Shown: piece by piece, positions 1 through 8,731 of the stretch
How positions within the stretch are numbered: the first letter of the stretch is position 1
How the letters are laid out: each line of letters opens with the position of its first letter
Assembly (NCBI GenBank): GCA_016708925.1
Contig: JADJET010000017.1
Coordinates: forward strand, 1 to 29,948
Reading direction: 5' to 3'
Source: Gammaproteobacteria bacterium
GTDB lineage: Bacteria; Pseudomonadota; Gammaproteobacteria; Pseudomonadales; Porticoccaceae
Length of the DNA stretch: 29,948 nt
Program-made: the position numbers and the translations under genes
Notes under the pieces: generated by a model
The model's input: the letters and a program-made list of their open reading frames with translations, nothing else
The model's database searches: none
What the model was told of the DNA's origin: nothing

Positions 1-198
1 GGCTGGGTCCGACTGGATGACGTGGACCTGGCCGTTGGGAAACTGCATCCAGAAACCGGGAATCTTGTCGGCGAGTTTGGCGGGGATGTCCCGCTCCACG
101 GTATTTATGCCCAACACGTCGACATAGAAGTGCTGCATTGCAGCGAGTTCGGCGCGGGTGCCGATGGCGCTGTGATTGATGCGCGTGACCTTGAGCAT
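1..198 (-). CDS. VOC (glyoxalase/dioxygenase fold) family protein, N-terminal part
   Basis: The reading frame begins at an ATG at 198 (read leftwards), preceded by a near-perfect GGAGGTAA ribosome site at about 204-211, and stays open for 66 codons to the window edge, so the C-terminus is missing. The product starts MLKVTRINHSAIGTRAEL and continues with an FYVDVLGI stretch, the usual opening of a vicinal-oxygen-chelate beta-alpha-beta unit (a strand ending in a metal-ligand His, here H9, then the helix before 'Y.dvLG'). VOC members include glyoxalases, ring-cleavage dioxygenases and resistance proteins; the visible 66 residues do not tell which. It is the last gene of a minus-strand run that starts with kup, 70 bases beyond arfB, and has its own strong ribosome site. 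Confidence 0.75.
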   Translation of the reverse strand, partial: MLKVTRINHSAIGTRAELAAMQHFYVDVLGINTVERDIPAKLADKIPGFWMQFPNGQVHVIQSDPA

Positions 199-268
199 GG
201 TGGTTACCTCCGATGATTTTTATCCAGTGTATCCCAACATAGCCCCGCGTCCGACGTGCGACCTGGGT

Positions 269-685
269 TCAATCGTCGCTGACTTTCCCGCGCAGTGCTT
301 TCGCGTTGCCGCGTTTGGTTTTGCTGTCCATGCGCCGGGCCTGTGAACCCTGTGTGGGTTTGGTGGGCCGGCGCTTTTTCGCCACTACCATGGCCGCGCG
401 GATGATGTCGGCCAGGCGTGCCAACGCGTCGGCACGATTCTTCGGCTGACTGTTGAACGACTGCGCTTTGATGACGATCACGCCGTCGTCGGTGATGCGC
501 GCGTCGCGCCACACCAACAGCCGCGCCTTGTATTCGTCCGGCAGCGACGATGCGGCGATGTCGAAGCGCAGGTGGACCGCGGTCGAGACCTTGTTGACGT
601 TCTGGCCACCGGCGCCCTGGGCGCGGATCGCATGCAGCTCGATCTCGCTGTCGGGAATGGCGACTGTGTTCGATATTTCCAGCAT
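269..685 (-). CDS. arfB: alternative ribosome-rescue factor / peptidyl-tRNA hydrolase ArfB (YaeJ)
   Basis: 138 residues starting MLEISNTVAI; E. coli ArfB is 140. The catalytic GGQ motif lies at residues 26-28 within AQGAGGQNVNKVST, the class-I release-factor signature. It is followed by a linker and a basic C-terminal tail (from about residue 101: KKRRPTKPTQGSQARR) that in ArfB enters the empty mRNA channel of stalled ribosomes. The protein hydrolyses peptidyl-tRNA on non-stop ribosomes. The ATG at 685 gives exactly the family length; the longer open frame upstream is noise inside the neighbouring flavoprotein gene. It lies 52 bases downstream of the YhiN-type gene on the same strand, so co-transcription is likely. 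Release factors RF1 and RF2 are excluded by the short length and basic tail. Confidence 0.95.
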   Translation of the reverse strand: MLEISNTVAIPDSEIELHAIRAQGAGGQNVNKVSTAVHLRFDIAASSLPDEYKARLLVWRDARITDDGVIVIKAQSFNSQPKNRADALARLADIIRAAMVVAKKRRPTKPTQGSQARRMDSKTKRGNAKALRGKVSDD

Positions 686-737
686 CTGTCGGTTCCTGCT
701 CGGCCGCGAATGGCGGCGGCGAATGGAGACGGAATGT

Positions 738-1937
738 TCAGACCGCGAGGCCGGCGGCATGGCCGGACGCCCAGGCCCACTGAAAATTGAAGCCGCCAAG
801 CTGGCCGGAGACATCGACCACTTCGCCAATGAAATACAGGCCCGGCACGATCTTCGACGCCATGGTCGCGGATGACAAGCCGTTTGTATCGACGCCACCC
901 AGCGTGACCTCCGCTGTGCGATAACCCTCGGTGCCCGCCGGTCGCAGCGGCCAGTGCGCCAGTAGGTCGGCAACGGCGACAAGCTCCGGCGGACTGTGTT
1001 GCTTGAGCGGCCGGCTCGACAACTCATGCACGCACAAGTCCTGCGCAAAGCGCTTTGGCAGCACCGTCGCGAGCACCGTGTGCAGGCTCGCATCGGGCCG
1101 TGCGCGCCGGCACGCTTGCAGCCAGTCACGCGCGTCGATCCCGGGCAACAGGTCGACGTCGAGCACCTCCCCCGGCGCCCAGTACGACGAAATCTGCAAC
1201 AGCGCCGGACCGCTGATACCGCGATGGGTGAACAACATGGCCCCGGTGAATTCAACGCCGCGACAGCGCACGCGCACCGGCAGCGAGACACCGCTGAGCG
1301 CCGCACAGCGTTCGCGCTCGGTGCCGCCCAGAGTGAACGGCACCAGGGCGGCGCGCGTCGGCCGCAGATCGTGGCCGAATTGCCGGGCAATCCGGTAGCC
1401 AAAACCGGTGGCGCCCAGGGTCGGGATCGACAGACCGCCGCTGGCGATCACCAGCGCGGCGGCGGTGACGGACCCCGTGGAGGTGTCGAGGACAAAGCCC
1501 GCATCCGACTTCGCGATGTCGACCACCGTGCATTTAACGACGATGCGCACTCCGGCCTGTTCGCATTCGGCGCGCAGCAGCTCGACGATGTCGCTGGCCG
1601 ATTCGTCGCAGAACAGTTGCCCGAGTTCCTTTTCGTGGTAGCGGATGCGGTGCTTCTCCACCAGCGCGATGAAGTCCCGGGGTCCATAGCGGGCCAGCGC
1701 CGACTTGCAGAAATGCGGATTGCCGGACAGAAAGTTGGCGGGCGTGGTGTGCAGGTTGGTGAAATTGCAGCGGCCGCCGCCGGACATCAGGATCTTCTTG
1801 CCGATGCGGTTGCTGTGTTCGATCACCAGCACGCGGCGACCGCGCGCGCCGGCGGTGAAAGCGCACATGAGTCCGGCCGCCCCACCGCCGATAATCACCA
1901 CATCAAAGTGGCTGGCGTTTGCGTGCAAGCCGCTCAC
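738..1937 (-). CDS. YhiN/HI0933-type NAD(P)/FAD-dependent oxidoreductase (BaiN-like flavoprotein)
   Basis: 399 residues. The N-terminus carries a dinucleotide-binding strand-loop-helix, VVIIGGGAAGLMCA (GxGxxG at 17-22), followed near residues 51-61 by MSGGGRCNFTN, the diagnostic motif of the HI0933/YhiN flavoprotein family. The C-terminus has the second FAD contact, around GLYFIGEVVDVSGQLGG. Length and motif order fit the TIGR03862-type subfamily. The substrate of most members is unknown; some relatives act in bile-acid reduction, but that role should not be transferred here. The start ATG at 1937 overlaps the stop of the upstream flavoprotein gene by 4 bases (ATGA), so the two are translationally coupled. 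Confidence 0.9.
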   Translation of the reverse strand: MSGLHANASHFDVVIIGGGAAGLMCAFTAGARGRRVLVIEHSNRIGKKILMSGGGRCNFTNLHTTPANFLSGNPHFCKSALARYGPRDFIALVEKHRIRYHEKELGQLFCDESASDIVELLRAECEQAGVRIVVKCTVVDIAKSDAGFVLDTSTGSVTAAALVIASGGLSIPTLGATGFGYRIARQFGHDLRPTRAALVPFTLGGTERERCAALSGVSLPVRVRCRGVEFTGAMLFTHRGISGPALLQISSYWAPGEVLDVDLLPGIDARDWLQACRRARPDASLHTVLATVLPKRFAQDLCVHELSSRPLKQHSPPELVAVADLLAHWPLRPAGTEGYRTAEVTLGGVDTNGLSSATMASKIVPGLYFIGEVVDVSGQLGGFNFQWAWASGHAAGLAV

Positions 1938-3571
1938 AGGTCCTGCCGGCCGGAGCGCCGGGCGTGCGCGGCGACCAGACTGCGGGCCACGGCTTCGGCG
2001 ATCTCGATACCGTCGATGCCCGCCGAGTAAATTCCGCCGGCGTAGCCGGCGCCCTCGCCCGCCGGGTACAGGCCCGGAGTGTTGATGCTTTCCAGGGTGT
2101 CGCGTGCGCGGCGGATCCGCAGCGGCGACGAGGTGCGGGTCTCCACGGCGGTGAACACCGCGTCCGCCGCGGCGAAACCGGGGATCTGGCGGCCGAATGC
2201 CGGCATCGCCTCGCGGATGGCCGCGGTGGCGTAATCCGGCAGCAACCCGGCGAGGTTGGTGAGGCGGACACCCGGTCGGTACGAAGGAATGACTTCACCG
2301 AGCTGCGTTGAAGCGCGGTTGGCGAGAAAGTCACCGACCAGCTGCGCGGGGGCGTCGTAGTTGCCGCCGCCCAGCACGAAGGCGCGCGCTTCCAGATCTT
2401 CCTGCAATGCGATACCCGCGAGCGGATCCTCGGAGGGAAAATCCGCCGGCGTGATGCCGACCACGATGGCGGCGTTGGCGTTGCGCTCATTGCGCGAATA
2501 CTGGCTCATGCCGTTGGTGACCACGCGCCCCGGCGCGCTGGTGGCGGCGACCACGGTGCCGCCCGGACACATGCAGAAGCTGTAGACCGAACGGCCGTTG
2601 TTTGCGTGGTGCACCAGCTTGTAGTCGGCGGCGCCGAGCAGCGGATGACCGGCCTGGGTTCCGAAGCGGGCGCGGTCGATGATCGATTGCGGATGCTCGA
2701 CCCGCAGGCCAATGGAAAAGGGTTTCGGTTCCATGTGGACGCCGCGCGCATGCAACATGCGGAAGGTATCGCGGGCACTGTGGCCGACCGCGAGCACGAT
2801 GTGCCGGGTGGCGATGCGCTCCCCGTCCGCGAGCTGCACCCCGGTGACCTGGCGATCCTCCACCAGCAGATCGGTCACCTGCTCCCGGAAGCGGACTTCG
2901 CCGCCCAGGGCGATGATTTTTTCCCGCATCGCCTGCACCACGGTCACCAGCCGGAAGGTGCCGATATGCGGCTTGCTCACATAGCGGATTTCCTCCGGCG
3001 CGCCGGCGGCGATGAACTCGGCCAGCACCTTGCGCCCGAGATGGCGCGGATCCTTGATCTGGCTGTAGAGCTTGCCGTCCGAAAAAGTGCCGGCGCCGCC
3101 TTCGCCGAACTGCACATTGGATTGCGGGTCCAGCACACGCTCGCGCCACAGGCCCCAGGTATCCCGGGTGCGCTCGCGCACGGCCGTACCGCGCTCCAGC
3201 ACGATGGGCCGAAAGCCGGACTCCGCCAGAATCAGCGCCGCGAACAGACCGCAGGGACCGAAGCCGATCACCACCGGGCGTTCATCCAGTCCGGACGGCG
3301 CCGGGGCGACGGGGCGGTAGCTGGTATCCGGTGCGCGGCCGAGGTGGGGATCGCGGGCGAATTTTTCCAGCAGCGCGGCGTCGCACGTCGTCTCGATATC
3401 GAGTGTGTACACCAGCTGGATATGGCCGCGCTTGCGCGCGTCGTGACCGCGTCGAAACAGCGTGCAGGAACGCAGTTCAGCATCGGTGATGCCGAGCCGG
3501 TTCAGAAGCGCCGCGCGCAGCTCGGCGGCGGTGTGATCCAGCGGCAATTTGAGTTCAGTGAGTCGCAGCAT
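1934..3571 (-). CDS. COG2509-type FAD-dependent dehydrogenase
   Basis: 545 residues. The first ~90 residues form the small N-terminal domain typical of this family (MLRLTELKLPLDH... with HDARKRGHIQLVYTLDI). A Rossmann FAD motif follows at about 100-115 (VIGFGPCGLFAALIL), then NVQFGEGGAGTFSDGKLYSQIKD, which is highly characteristic of COG2509 proteins, and a C-terminal flavin contact, YPAGEGAGYAGGIYSAGIDG. The reaction is not established for the family; annotation pipelines call it an uncharacterised FAD-dependent dehydrogenase or FAD-binding protein. It is the first of the pair of flavoproteins joined by an ATGA overlap and lies 56 bases after kup on the same strand. The start ATG at 3571 gives the expected N-terminus. 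Confidence 0.9.
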   Translation of the reverse strand: MLRLTELKLPLDHTAAELRAALLNRLGITDAELRSCTLFRRGHDARKRGHIQLVYTLDIETTCDAALLEKFARDPHLGRAPDTSYRPVAPAPSGLDERPVVIGFGPCGLFAALILAESGFRPIVLERGTAVRERTRDTWGLWRERVLDPQSNVQFGEGGAGTFSDGKLYSQIKDPRHLGRKVLAEFIAAGAPEEIRYVSKPHIGTFRLVTVVQAMREKIIALGGEVRFREQVTDLLVEDRQVTGVQLADGERIATRHIVLAVGHSARDTFRMLHARGVHMEPKPFSIGLRVEHPQSIIDRARFGTQAGHPLLGAADYKLVHHANNGRSVYSFCMCPGGTVVAATSAPGRVVTNGMSQYSRNERNANAAIVVGITPADFPSEDPLAGIALQEDLEARAFVLGGGNYDAPAQLVGDFLANRASTQLGEVIPSYRPGVRLTNLAGLLPDYATAAIREAMPAFGRQIPGFAAADAVFTAVETRTSSPLRIRRARDTLESINTPGLYPAGEGAGYAGGIYSAGIDGIEIAEAVARSLVAAHARRSGRQDL

Positions 3572-3627
3572 GTCGGGACAGCAAGGTCAGGGTCCGTCGA
3601 TTGACGGCCGGCAGCAGACGAGACGGT

Positions 3628-5527
3628 TCAGAGTTCGACCTGACTGCCCAGCTCCACCACCCGATTGGTGGGAATCCGAAAGAAGGTCATGGCGCCAGCG
3701 GCATTGCGTGCCATGCTGATGAACAGTTTTTCGCGCCATTGCGCCATGCCCGGCACCTTGGTGGAAATCAGCGTCTCGCGGCTGAAGAAGAACGAAGTTT
3801 CCATCAGGTTGAATTCGAATCCCATCGCGTCGCACGCCTGCAGCGCCGCGGGCACGTCAGGCTCGTCCTTGAAGCCATACCGCAGCAGCATCCGGTAAAA
3901 ATTTTCCGCCAGCGGTTCCAGCGCAATCCTTTCCTCCGCCGGGATACTGGGGACATCTTCGTTGGTCACGGTCAGCAGCACCACTCGCTCGTGCAGCACC
4001 TTGTTGTGAATCAGATTGTGGAGCAGCGCGTGGGGCACGCCCTCGATATTCGCGGTCATGAACACCGCCGTACCCGGCACCCGGTGCAGCGGGTGCGCCG
4101 CGATCCCGGCGAGGAAGGAGTCCAGGTCGATCGCGCCCAGACCCAGGCGTCGCAGCAGGAGCTCCCGGCCCCGTTTCCAGGTGGAAAACAGCGTGAACAC
4201 CGCAACGGCGATCACCACCGGAACCCAGCCGCCGTGGAACAGCTTGACGACATTGGCGCCAAAGAACGCCAGATCCACCACCAGAAAGGCGACGGCGCAG
4301 GCGATTGCGGCGAATCGGCTCCAGGACCACAGGGTGGCCGCCACCACCGCGGCCAGTATCGTATCGATGGCCATGGTACCGGTGACCGCGATGCCATAGG
4401 CCGCTGCCAGATTGGAGGATGAACGAAAAATCAGAACCAGCACTACCACACCCGCCAGCAACCCCCAATTGACCAGCGGAATATAGATTTGCCCGATCTC
4501 ACGCGCCGAGGTATGAACCACCGTCAGACGCGGGCAGTAGCCCAGTTGCATCGCCTGTCGGGTGACCGAAAACGCGCCGGAGATGACCGCCTGGGATGCG
4601 ATCACGGTCGCCGCCGTGGCCAGCGCCACCAGCGGATACAGACCCCAGGAGGGCGCCAGCAGGTAGAAGGGGCTCTGCGTGGCGGTGGGATCGCGCAGCA
4701 GCAGCGCGCCCTGGCCGAAATAATTGAGCAGCAGGGCTGGCCATACGAACCAGAGCCACGCGAGCCGGATCGGCCGCCGGCCGAAATGTCCCATGTCGGC
4801 ATACAGGGCTTCGCCACCGGTCACGGCCAACACCACTGCCCCGAGGGCCAGGACACCGTACCAGTGATGGTCGAGAAAAAATCGGACCGCATACAGCGGG
4901 CTCACCGCCCGCAGCACCGAGGGTTCGGCCAGGATACTGATCAGCCCCAGGATCGCGAGCACCAGGAACCACAAGCACATGATCGGGCCGAACAACGCCC
5001 CCATGCTGGCCGTTCCCCCGCACCTGGACCATGAACAGCACGACGAGCACCGCCAGGGTAATGGGCACCACATAGGATCCCAGCGCCGGCGCCGCGACCT
5101 TCAACCCCTCCACGGCGCTCAGTACGGAAATTGCCGGGGTGATCACGACATCGCCGAAGAACAGCGCCGCCCCGAACAGACCGAGCGACATCAGCACCCA
5201 GCGCAGTCGCTGGTGGCGCTTTACCGCGCGCAGCGTCAGCGCAATCAGGGCCATGATGCCGCCCTCGCCGCGGTTGTCGGCGCGCATCATGAAGCTCACA
5301 TACTTGAGCGTGATGACGATGAACAGCGCCCAGAACACCAACGAAAGTATCCCGAGCAGATTGCCGGGTGTCAGGGGCAGCGAATGAGACCCGGCGAACA
5401 CCTCCCGCAATGTGTACAGCGGGCTGGTACCAATATCGCCATACACCACGCCAATCGCCGCGAGAGCAAGGGGCAAGGTTTTTTTCCCGGTTACGGTATT
5501 CGCATTCTGGGGTGAATTCACGGACAT
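3628..5527 (-). pseudogene. kup: Kup potassium uptake protein, interrupted by a single-base frameshift
   Basis: Kup is a secondary K+/H+ symporter of the inner membrane. The N-terminal frame (from ATG at 5527) begins MSVNSPQNANTVTGKK and has the family hallmark GVVYGDIGTSPLYTLREVF followed by helices to FMVQVRG. The rest (GTASMGALFGPIMCLWF... to ...NRVVELGSQVEL, stop at 3628) is in another frame. Taking one base out of the C5 run at 5015-5019 restores Q-V-R-G-T-A-S-M-G-A-L-F-G-P-I across the junction and gives about 632 residues, the normal Kup length (E. coli 622). All other expected regions are present: about 12 hydrophobic helices and a C-terminal soluble domain. A homopolymer indel may be a sequencing or assembly error, so the gene may be intact in the organism. 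It is the first gene of the minus-strand run. Confidence 0.9.
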
Positions 5528-5610
5528 CTCGACGGCAGCGGGACGGTGTCGATTTCGCCTCCCCTTGTCGCGGGAGGGCGAGCAGACGCCAGGCGCGCGA
5601 TTCTAAGGGA

Positions 5611-5627
5611 TTACGATCGGATCGTAA
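5611..5627. promoter_or_regulatory. perfect 8-bp inverted repeat with 1-nt centre (possible operator)
   Basis: The sequence ttacgatc-g-gatcgtaa is a perfect inverted repeat. It starts 84 bases upstream of the kup start codon, inside the divergent kup/amidohydrolase spacer. The form (two 8-bp half-sites) fits a dimeric regulator site. No regulator gene is next to it, and a function is inference only. Confidence 0.4.
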
Positions 5628-5745
5628 CCCTGTACCCGCGCTCGCGGCGTGTCGCACGGTGAACTCGGCGGGAACAACAAGCCCATCGCCCGGCCGCGAC
5701 ACAGGCTGACCGACGGGCCACCGAGACCCACCATACGCATAGGTA

Positions 5746-5771
5746 TCAACGTTGACTTTCGGGTAACGTTA
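5746..5771. promoter_or_regulatory. pair of AACGTT-centred palindromes spaced 17 bp apart (possible operator)
   Basis: TCAACGTTGA (5746-5755, a perfect 10-bp palindrome) and TAACGTTA (5764-5771, a perfect 8-bp palindrome) share the AACGTT core at a 17-base repeat distance. They lie 80-105 bases upstream of the amidohydrolase start, where an operator would be expected. TTGACT at 5752-5757 overlaps the first palindrome and could be a -35 element. Function is inferred from position and symmetry only. Confidence 0.35.
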
Positions 5772-5851
5772 TGGAGTACTGGCGCCCGCCGGGAGCGCCC
5801 CGGCGCAGCCGAGTTCAAAACAATTATCCATACTCCCTGGAGACAACATCC

Positions 5852-6973
5852 ATGATCAAACCGGCGATTTCAGCGGATTCGCACATTGTCGAGCCGCCAA
5901 ACTGCTACATCGACTTCATCGAGCCCAAGTATCGGGACCAGGCTCCCCACATTGTCGAGGCCCCTGGCGGCGGGCACATTTTCCACATCCCCGGCGTCGA
6001 TGACGCCATCCCGGTCGCCCTCCTGGGTGCCGCCGGCGTGCCGGCCAACGAACTCGCCAAATACCGCTTCAGCAAGTTCGAAGATCTCCCCAAGGCCGCC
6101 TGGGATCCAAAATTCCGTACCGAAGCCCAGGATCGCGACGGCGTCTGCGCCGAGGTCATCTACGCCTCGATCGGCATGGTGCTCTGCACCCACAAGGACT
6201 TCGCCTACAAATCCGCCTGCATGCGCGCCTACAACCGCTGGCTCGAAACCTTCTGTGGCGGCGCACCCAACAGGTTGTTCGGGCTGGCCCAAACCGCGGC
6301 CGAGAGCGTGGACGAAACCATCAAGGACTTCCGCAAAGCCAAGGAAATGGGCATGGTCGGCATGATGATGCCGGGCCGCCCGCAGCACAAAGACTACGAT
6401 CATCCCGATTACGACGCCCTGTGGGAGTGCGCGACCGACCTCAACCTGCCGGTCTGTTTCCACATCCTGACCTCCGACGACAACAGCGTGAAGGAAGCCC
6501 TGGCACCCAAGCGCGGCGCCCTGGCCAACGGCTTCATGAACATCATGCGCAGCGTTCAGGACGTACTCGGCGTGTTCCTGTTCGGCGGCAACTTCGACCG
6601 GCACCCCAACCTCAAGATGGTGATCGCGGAGGCCGATGCCGGCTGGATCCCGCACTACGCCTACCGCGCCGACCACGCCATCAAGCGCCTGGGCGCGATC
6701 GCGGAATCGACTCTCAAAAAGATGCCGAGCGAGTACATCACCAAGAACGTGTCCTTCACTTTCCAGGACGATGCCACGGCGTACCTGAACCAGAACATCG
6801 TCGATAGCGGCTGCCTGCTCTGGGCCAATGACTATCCGCACACGGATGCGACCTGGCCTCACTCACAGGAAGTCCTGGCGGAACAGACCGCCAACCTGAC
6901 CGACGCACAAAGAAACGCCATCCGGCACGACAACGTGAAGAAGCTGTTCAACCTGCCCGTCCAGGTTCAGTAA
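5852..6973 (+). CDS. amidohydrolase-2 family metal-dependent hydrolase/decarboxylase (TIM barrel)
   Basis: 373 residues from the ATG at 5852, which has a GGAG ribosome site at 5839-5842; a longer open frame upstream lacks a start signal. Visible metal-site features of the amidohydrolase-2 (ACMSD/2-pyrone-4,6-dicarboxylate hydrolase) fold are D9-x-H11 in ISADSHIVEP, H204 in PVCFHIL, the EADAGWIPH segment near 260, and WANDYPHTDATWPHS with D327 and H330. The opening D-x-H instead of H-x-H is common in this family's large environmental branch. Members hydrolyse or decarboxylate carboxylated rings and related compounds; the substrate cannot be read from sequence. It is monocistronic: a strong terminator follows 15 bases after the stop. 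Confidence 0.88.
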   Translation: MIKPAISADSHIVEPPNCYIDFIEPKYRDQAPHIVEAPGGGHIFHIPGVDDAIPVALLGAAGVPANELAKYRFSKFEDLPKAAWDPKFRTEAQDRDGVCAEVIYASIGMVLCTHKDFAYKSACMRAYNRWLETFCGGAPNRLFGLAQTAAESVDETIKDFRKAKEMGMVGMMMPGRPQHKDYDHPDYDALWECATDLNLPVCFHILTSDDNSVKEALAPKRGALANGFMNIMRSVQDVLGVFLFGGNFDRHPNLKMVIAEADAGWIPHYAYRADHAIKRLGAIAESTLKKMPSEYITKNVSFTFQDDATAYLNQNIVDSGCLLWANDYPHTDATWPHSQEVLAEQTANLTDAQRNAIRHDNVKKLFNLPVQVQ

Positions 6974-6988
6974 CCCGCGTCGTCAGCG

Positions 6989-7025
6989 CCGCCGTCGTCC
7001 CTGTGGGGCGACGGCGGTTTTTTTT
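6989..7025 (+). terminator. Rho-independent terminator after the amidohydrolase gene
   Basis: The arms ccgccgtcg (6989-6997) and cgacggcgg (7009-7017) pair perfectly. Pairing continues inward (6998-7001 with 7005-7008, one G-U) to a 3-nt loop, and eight T follow at 7018-7025. This is the clearest terminator in the window and separates the amidohydrolase from the propeller gene. Confidence 0.92.
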
Positions 7026-7115
7026 ATGCCCGCATCTGGCCCCGCAAATACCCTGTTGCCGCCACCCCCGGCCGGCGTGACAATCCCGGCATCGACTATC
7101 TGACCGGGAGCTCCC

Positions 7116-8687
7116 ATGAACCGATTTCTCGCCCTGCACGGCGCCACGGGCAACGCCATCAAACTCCATCCAGGGTGGCGCGCCGAGCGCGTGACGCCGC
7201 CGAGCGCCCTGTTCGGCGCCAACGGCATGCAGTTCGGCCCGGATGGCCGGCTCTATGTCGCCCAGGCGATGGGCAGCCAGGTCACCGCCATTGACACCGC
7301 GACCGCCGCGCTGGATCACATCGCACCCAACGGACGCGCCATTACCGGCCCCGACGATGTGGCGTTCGATGTCGAAGGCAATATGTATGCAACCGAGGTG
7401 ATGAGCGCCCGGGTCAGCCGGCGCCGCCCCGATGGTCGCATCGATATCGTGGCCGACGCTCTGCCCAGCGCCAACGGCGTCACCGTCTTCAGGAATCGCC
7501 TGTTCATCGACGAACACCGTCCCGGCGGCCGCCTGTTCGAGCTCTACCCCGATGGCAGCCGCCCGCCCCGGTTGATCGCCGATGACCTCGACGGTCCCAA
7601 TGCCCTCGCTGGCGGGCCGGACGGCAAGCTGTATTTCCCGCTGGTGCCGCGCGGCGAAATCTGGCGCGCCGACCCCGAGACGGGCAAGTTGGAGAAGGTC
7701 GCCGACGGATTGTCGTTTCCCACCGCCTGCAAGTTCACCCCGGCGGGGGAACTGTTCTCGCCCCAGGCCGGCAACGGCGAAGTCGCAAAGATCGACGTCG
7801 TCACCGGCCGCTGGCAGGTGATCGCGCGGGTGCGTCCCGGTATCGACAATCTCGCCATCAACCGCGCGGGTAAACTTTTCCTCTCCCATTATGTGGATGG
7901 CGGCGTGGCGGAAGTCGCCACCGACGGCAGCCATCGCGAGCGGGTGCTGGTCGAGCCCGGCTGGGTGGGGCCTTGGGGCATCGCCTGTGATCCGTCCGGC
8001 GTCGCGCTGGTGGTGGACGGATTGAGTCTGGCCGCGCTGTCCGCGACCGGACAGGTGCGCCACATCGGCAGCCCGCTCGACAAATCGGCGCCGCGCTTTG
8101 TGCGCGCCGTGGCCGCGGGAAATCCCGGCGAAATACTGCTGACCACCGCCCGCGGCGACGTACTGCGCTATGACATCGGCACTGGCAAGGCGCACGCGCA
8201 AGCGGAAAAACTGGGCGAGCTCAAGGGACTCTGCGCGGGTGCCGATGGCGTGATCTACACCCTGCGCGCCAGCGACGGCGCCGTGCTGCACATCGCGGCG
8301 GATGGCGCGGTCACGCCCCTGATAGCCGGGTTGAACCGACCCACGGACGTACTCCTCGCCAACGGCGAACTCCATGTGACGGAAAACGGCGCCGGACGGG
8401 TCGTACGCATCCGCGCCGGCGCCGCCACCACGTTGATCAGCGGTCTCCGCGATCCACGCGGGATGGCGTGCCTGGACGGCTGGCTCCATGTGCTCGACCG
8501 CGGTCAACGCGCGCTCCATAAAATCAGCCTCGACGACCCCGGCAACACCGCGGTCATCGCCGAGAACCTGCCGGTGGGCGCGATCTGTCCGCTCGACTTT
8601 GCCGGCGGCCTCTGTGTGGACCAGCGCGGCGGCCTGCTGATCGCCGCCGACGGCGAGGGCAGCGTCCTGCGCCTCACGCCGGCCTGA
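7116..8687 (+). CDS. SMP-30/gluconolactonase-like beta-propeller protein (long form)
   Basis: 523 residues, starting MNRFLALHGATGNAIKLHPGW, with GGGAG 7-11 bases upstream of the ATG. The protein is made of repeated propeller blades, visible as recurring NGMQFGPDGRLYVAQ, GPDDVAFDVEGNMYATE, GPNALAGGPDGKLYFPL, DNLAINRAGKLFLSH, GPWGIACDPSGVALVVD, RPTDVLLANGELHVTE and DPRGMACLDGWLHVLD segments. These are the strand patterns of SMP-30/gluconolactonase/strictosidine-synthase-type propellers. A usual single-domain SMP-30 lactonase is about 300 residues, so this protein probably contains extra blades or two propellers. No signal peptide is evident. Probable lactone or ester hydrolase, but the active-site residues cannot be assigned safely by eye. 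Confidence 0.75.
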   Translation: MNRFLALHGATGNAIKLHPGWRAERVTPPSALFGANGMQFGPDGRLYVAQAMGSQVTAIDTATAALDHIAPNGRAITGPDDVAFDVEGNMYATEVMSARVSRRRPDGRIDIVADALPSANGVTVFRNRLFIDEHRPGGRLFELYPDGSRPPRLIADDLDGPNALAGGPDGKLYFPLVPRGEIWRADPETGKLEKVADGLSFPTACKFTPAGELFSPQAGNGEVAKIDVVTGRWQVIARVRPGIDNLAINRAGKLFLSHYVDGGVAEVATDGSHRERVLVEPGWVGPWGIACDPSGVALVVDGLSLAALSATGQVRHIGSPLDKSAPRFVRAVAAGNPGEILLTTARGDVLRYDIGTGKAHAQAEKLGELKGLCAGADGVIYTLRASDGAVLHIAADGAVTPLIAGLNRPTDVLLANGELHVTENGAGRVVRIRAGAATTLISGLRDPRGMACLDGWLHVLDRGQRALHKISLDDPGNTAVIAENLPVGAICPLDFAGGLCVDQRGGLLIAADGEGSVLRLTPA

Positions 8688-8731
8688 CAGCACATGAGCG
8701 TCGATGCTGCACGCGCCACGCGAAATCGCGC

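Larger units (their letters stand above)
5528..5851. other. divergent intergenic region between kup and the amidohydrolase gene
   Basis: These 324 bases hold no convincing gene; the ORFs across it are short and have no recognisable product. It must contain the promoters for kup (leftward) and the amidohydrolase (rightward). Three small symmetrical sequences stand out and are listed separately: an 8-1-8 inverted repeat at 5611-5627 and two palindromes centred on AACGTT at 5746-5755 and 5764-5771. A TTGACT at 5752-5757 resembles a -35 box, but no good -10 sits at the right distance, so I do not call a promoter. Confidence 0.6.

Noticed and set aside
269..1402. 377-codon frame containing ArfB at its C-terminus, as if a fusion protein
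   Set aside because: The first ~239 codons are an out-of-frame reading of the YhiN-type gene; ArfB starts at 685.
5771..5851. Upstream ATG for the amidohydrolase adding 27 residues
   Set aside because: No ribosome site and an atypical sequence; the ATG at 5852 has GGAG and the family N-terminus.
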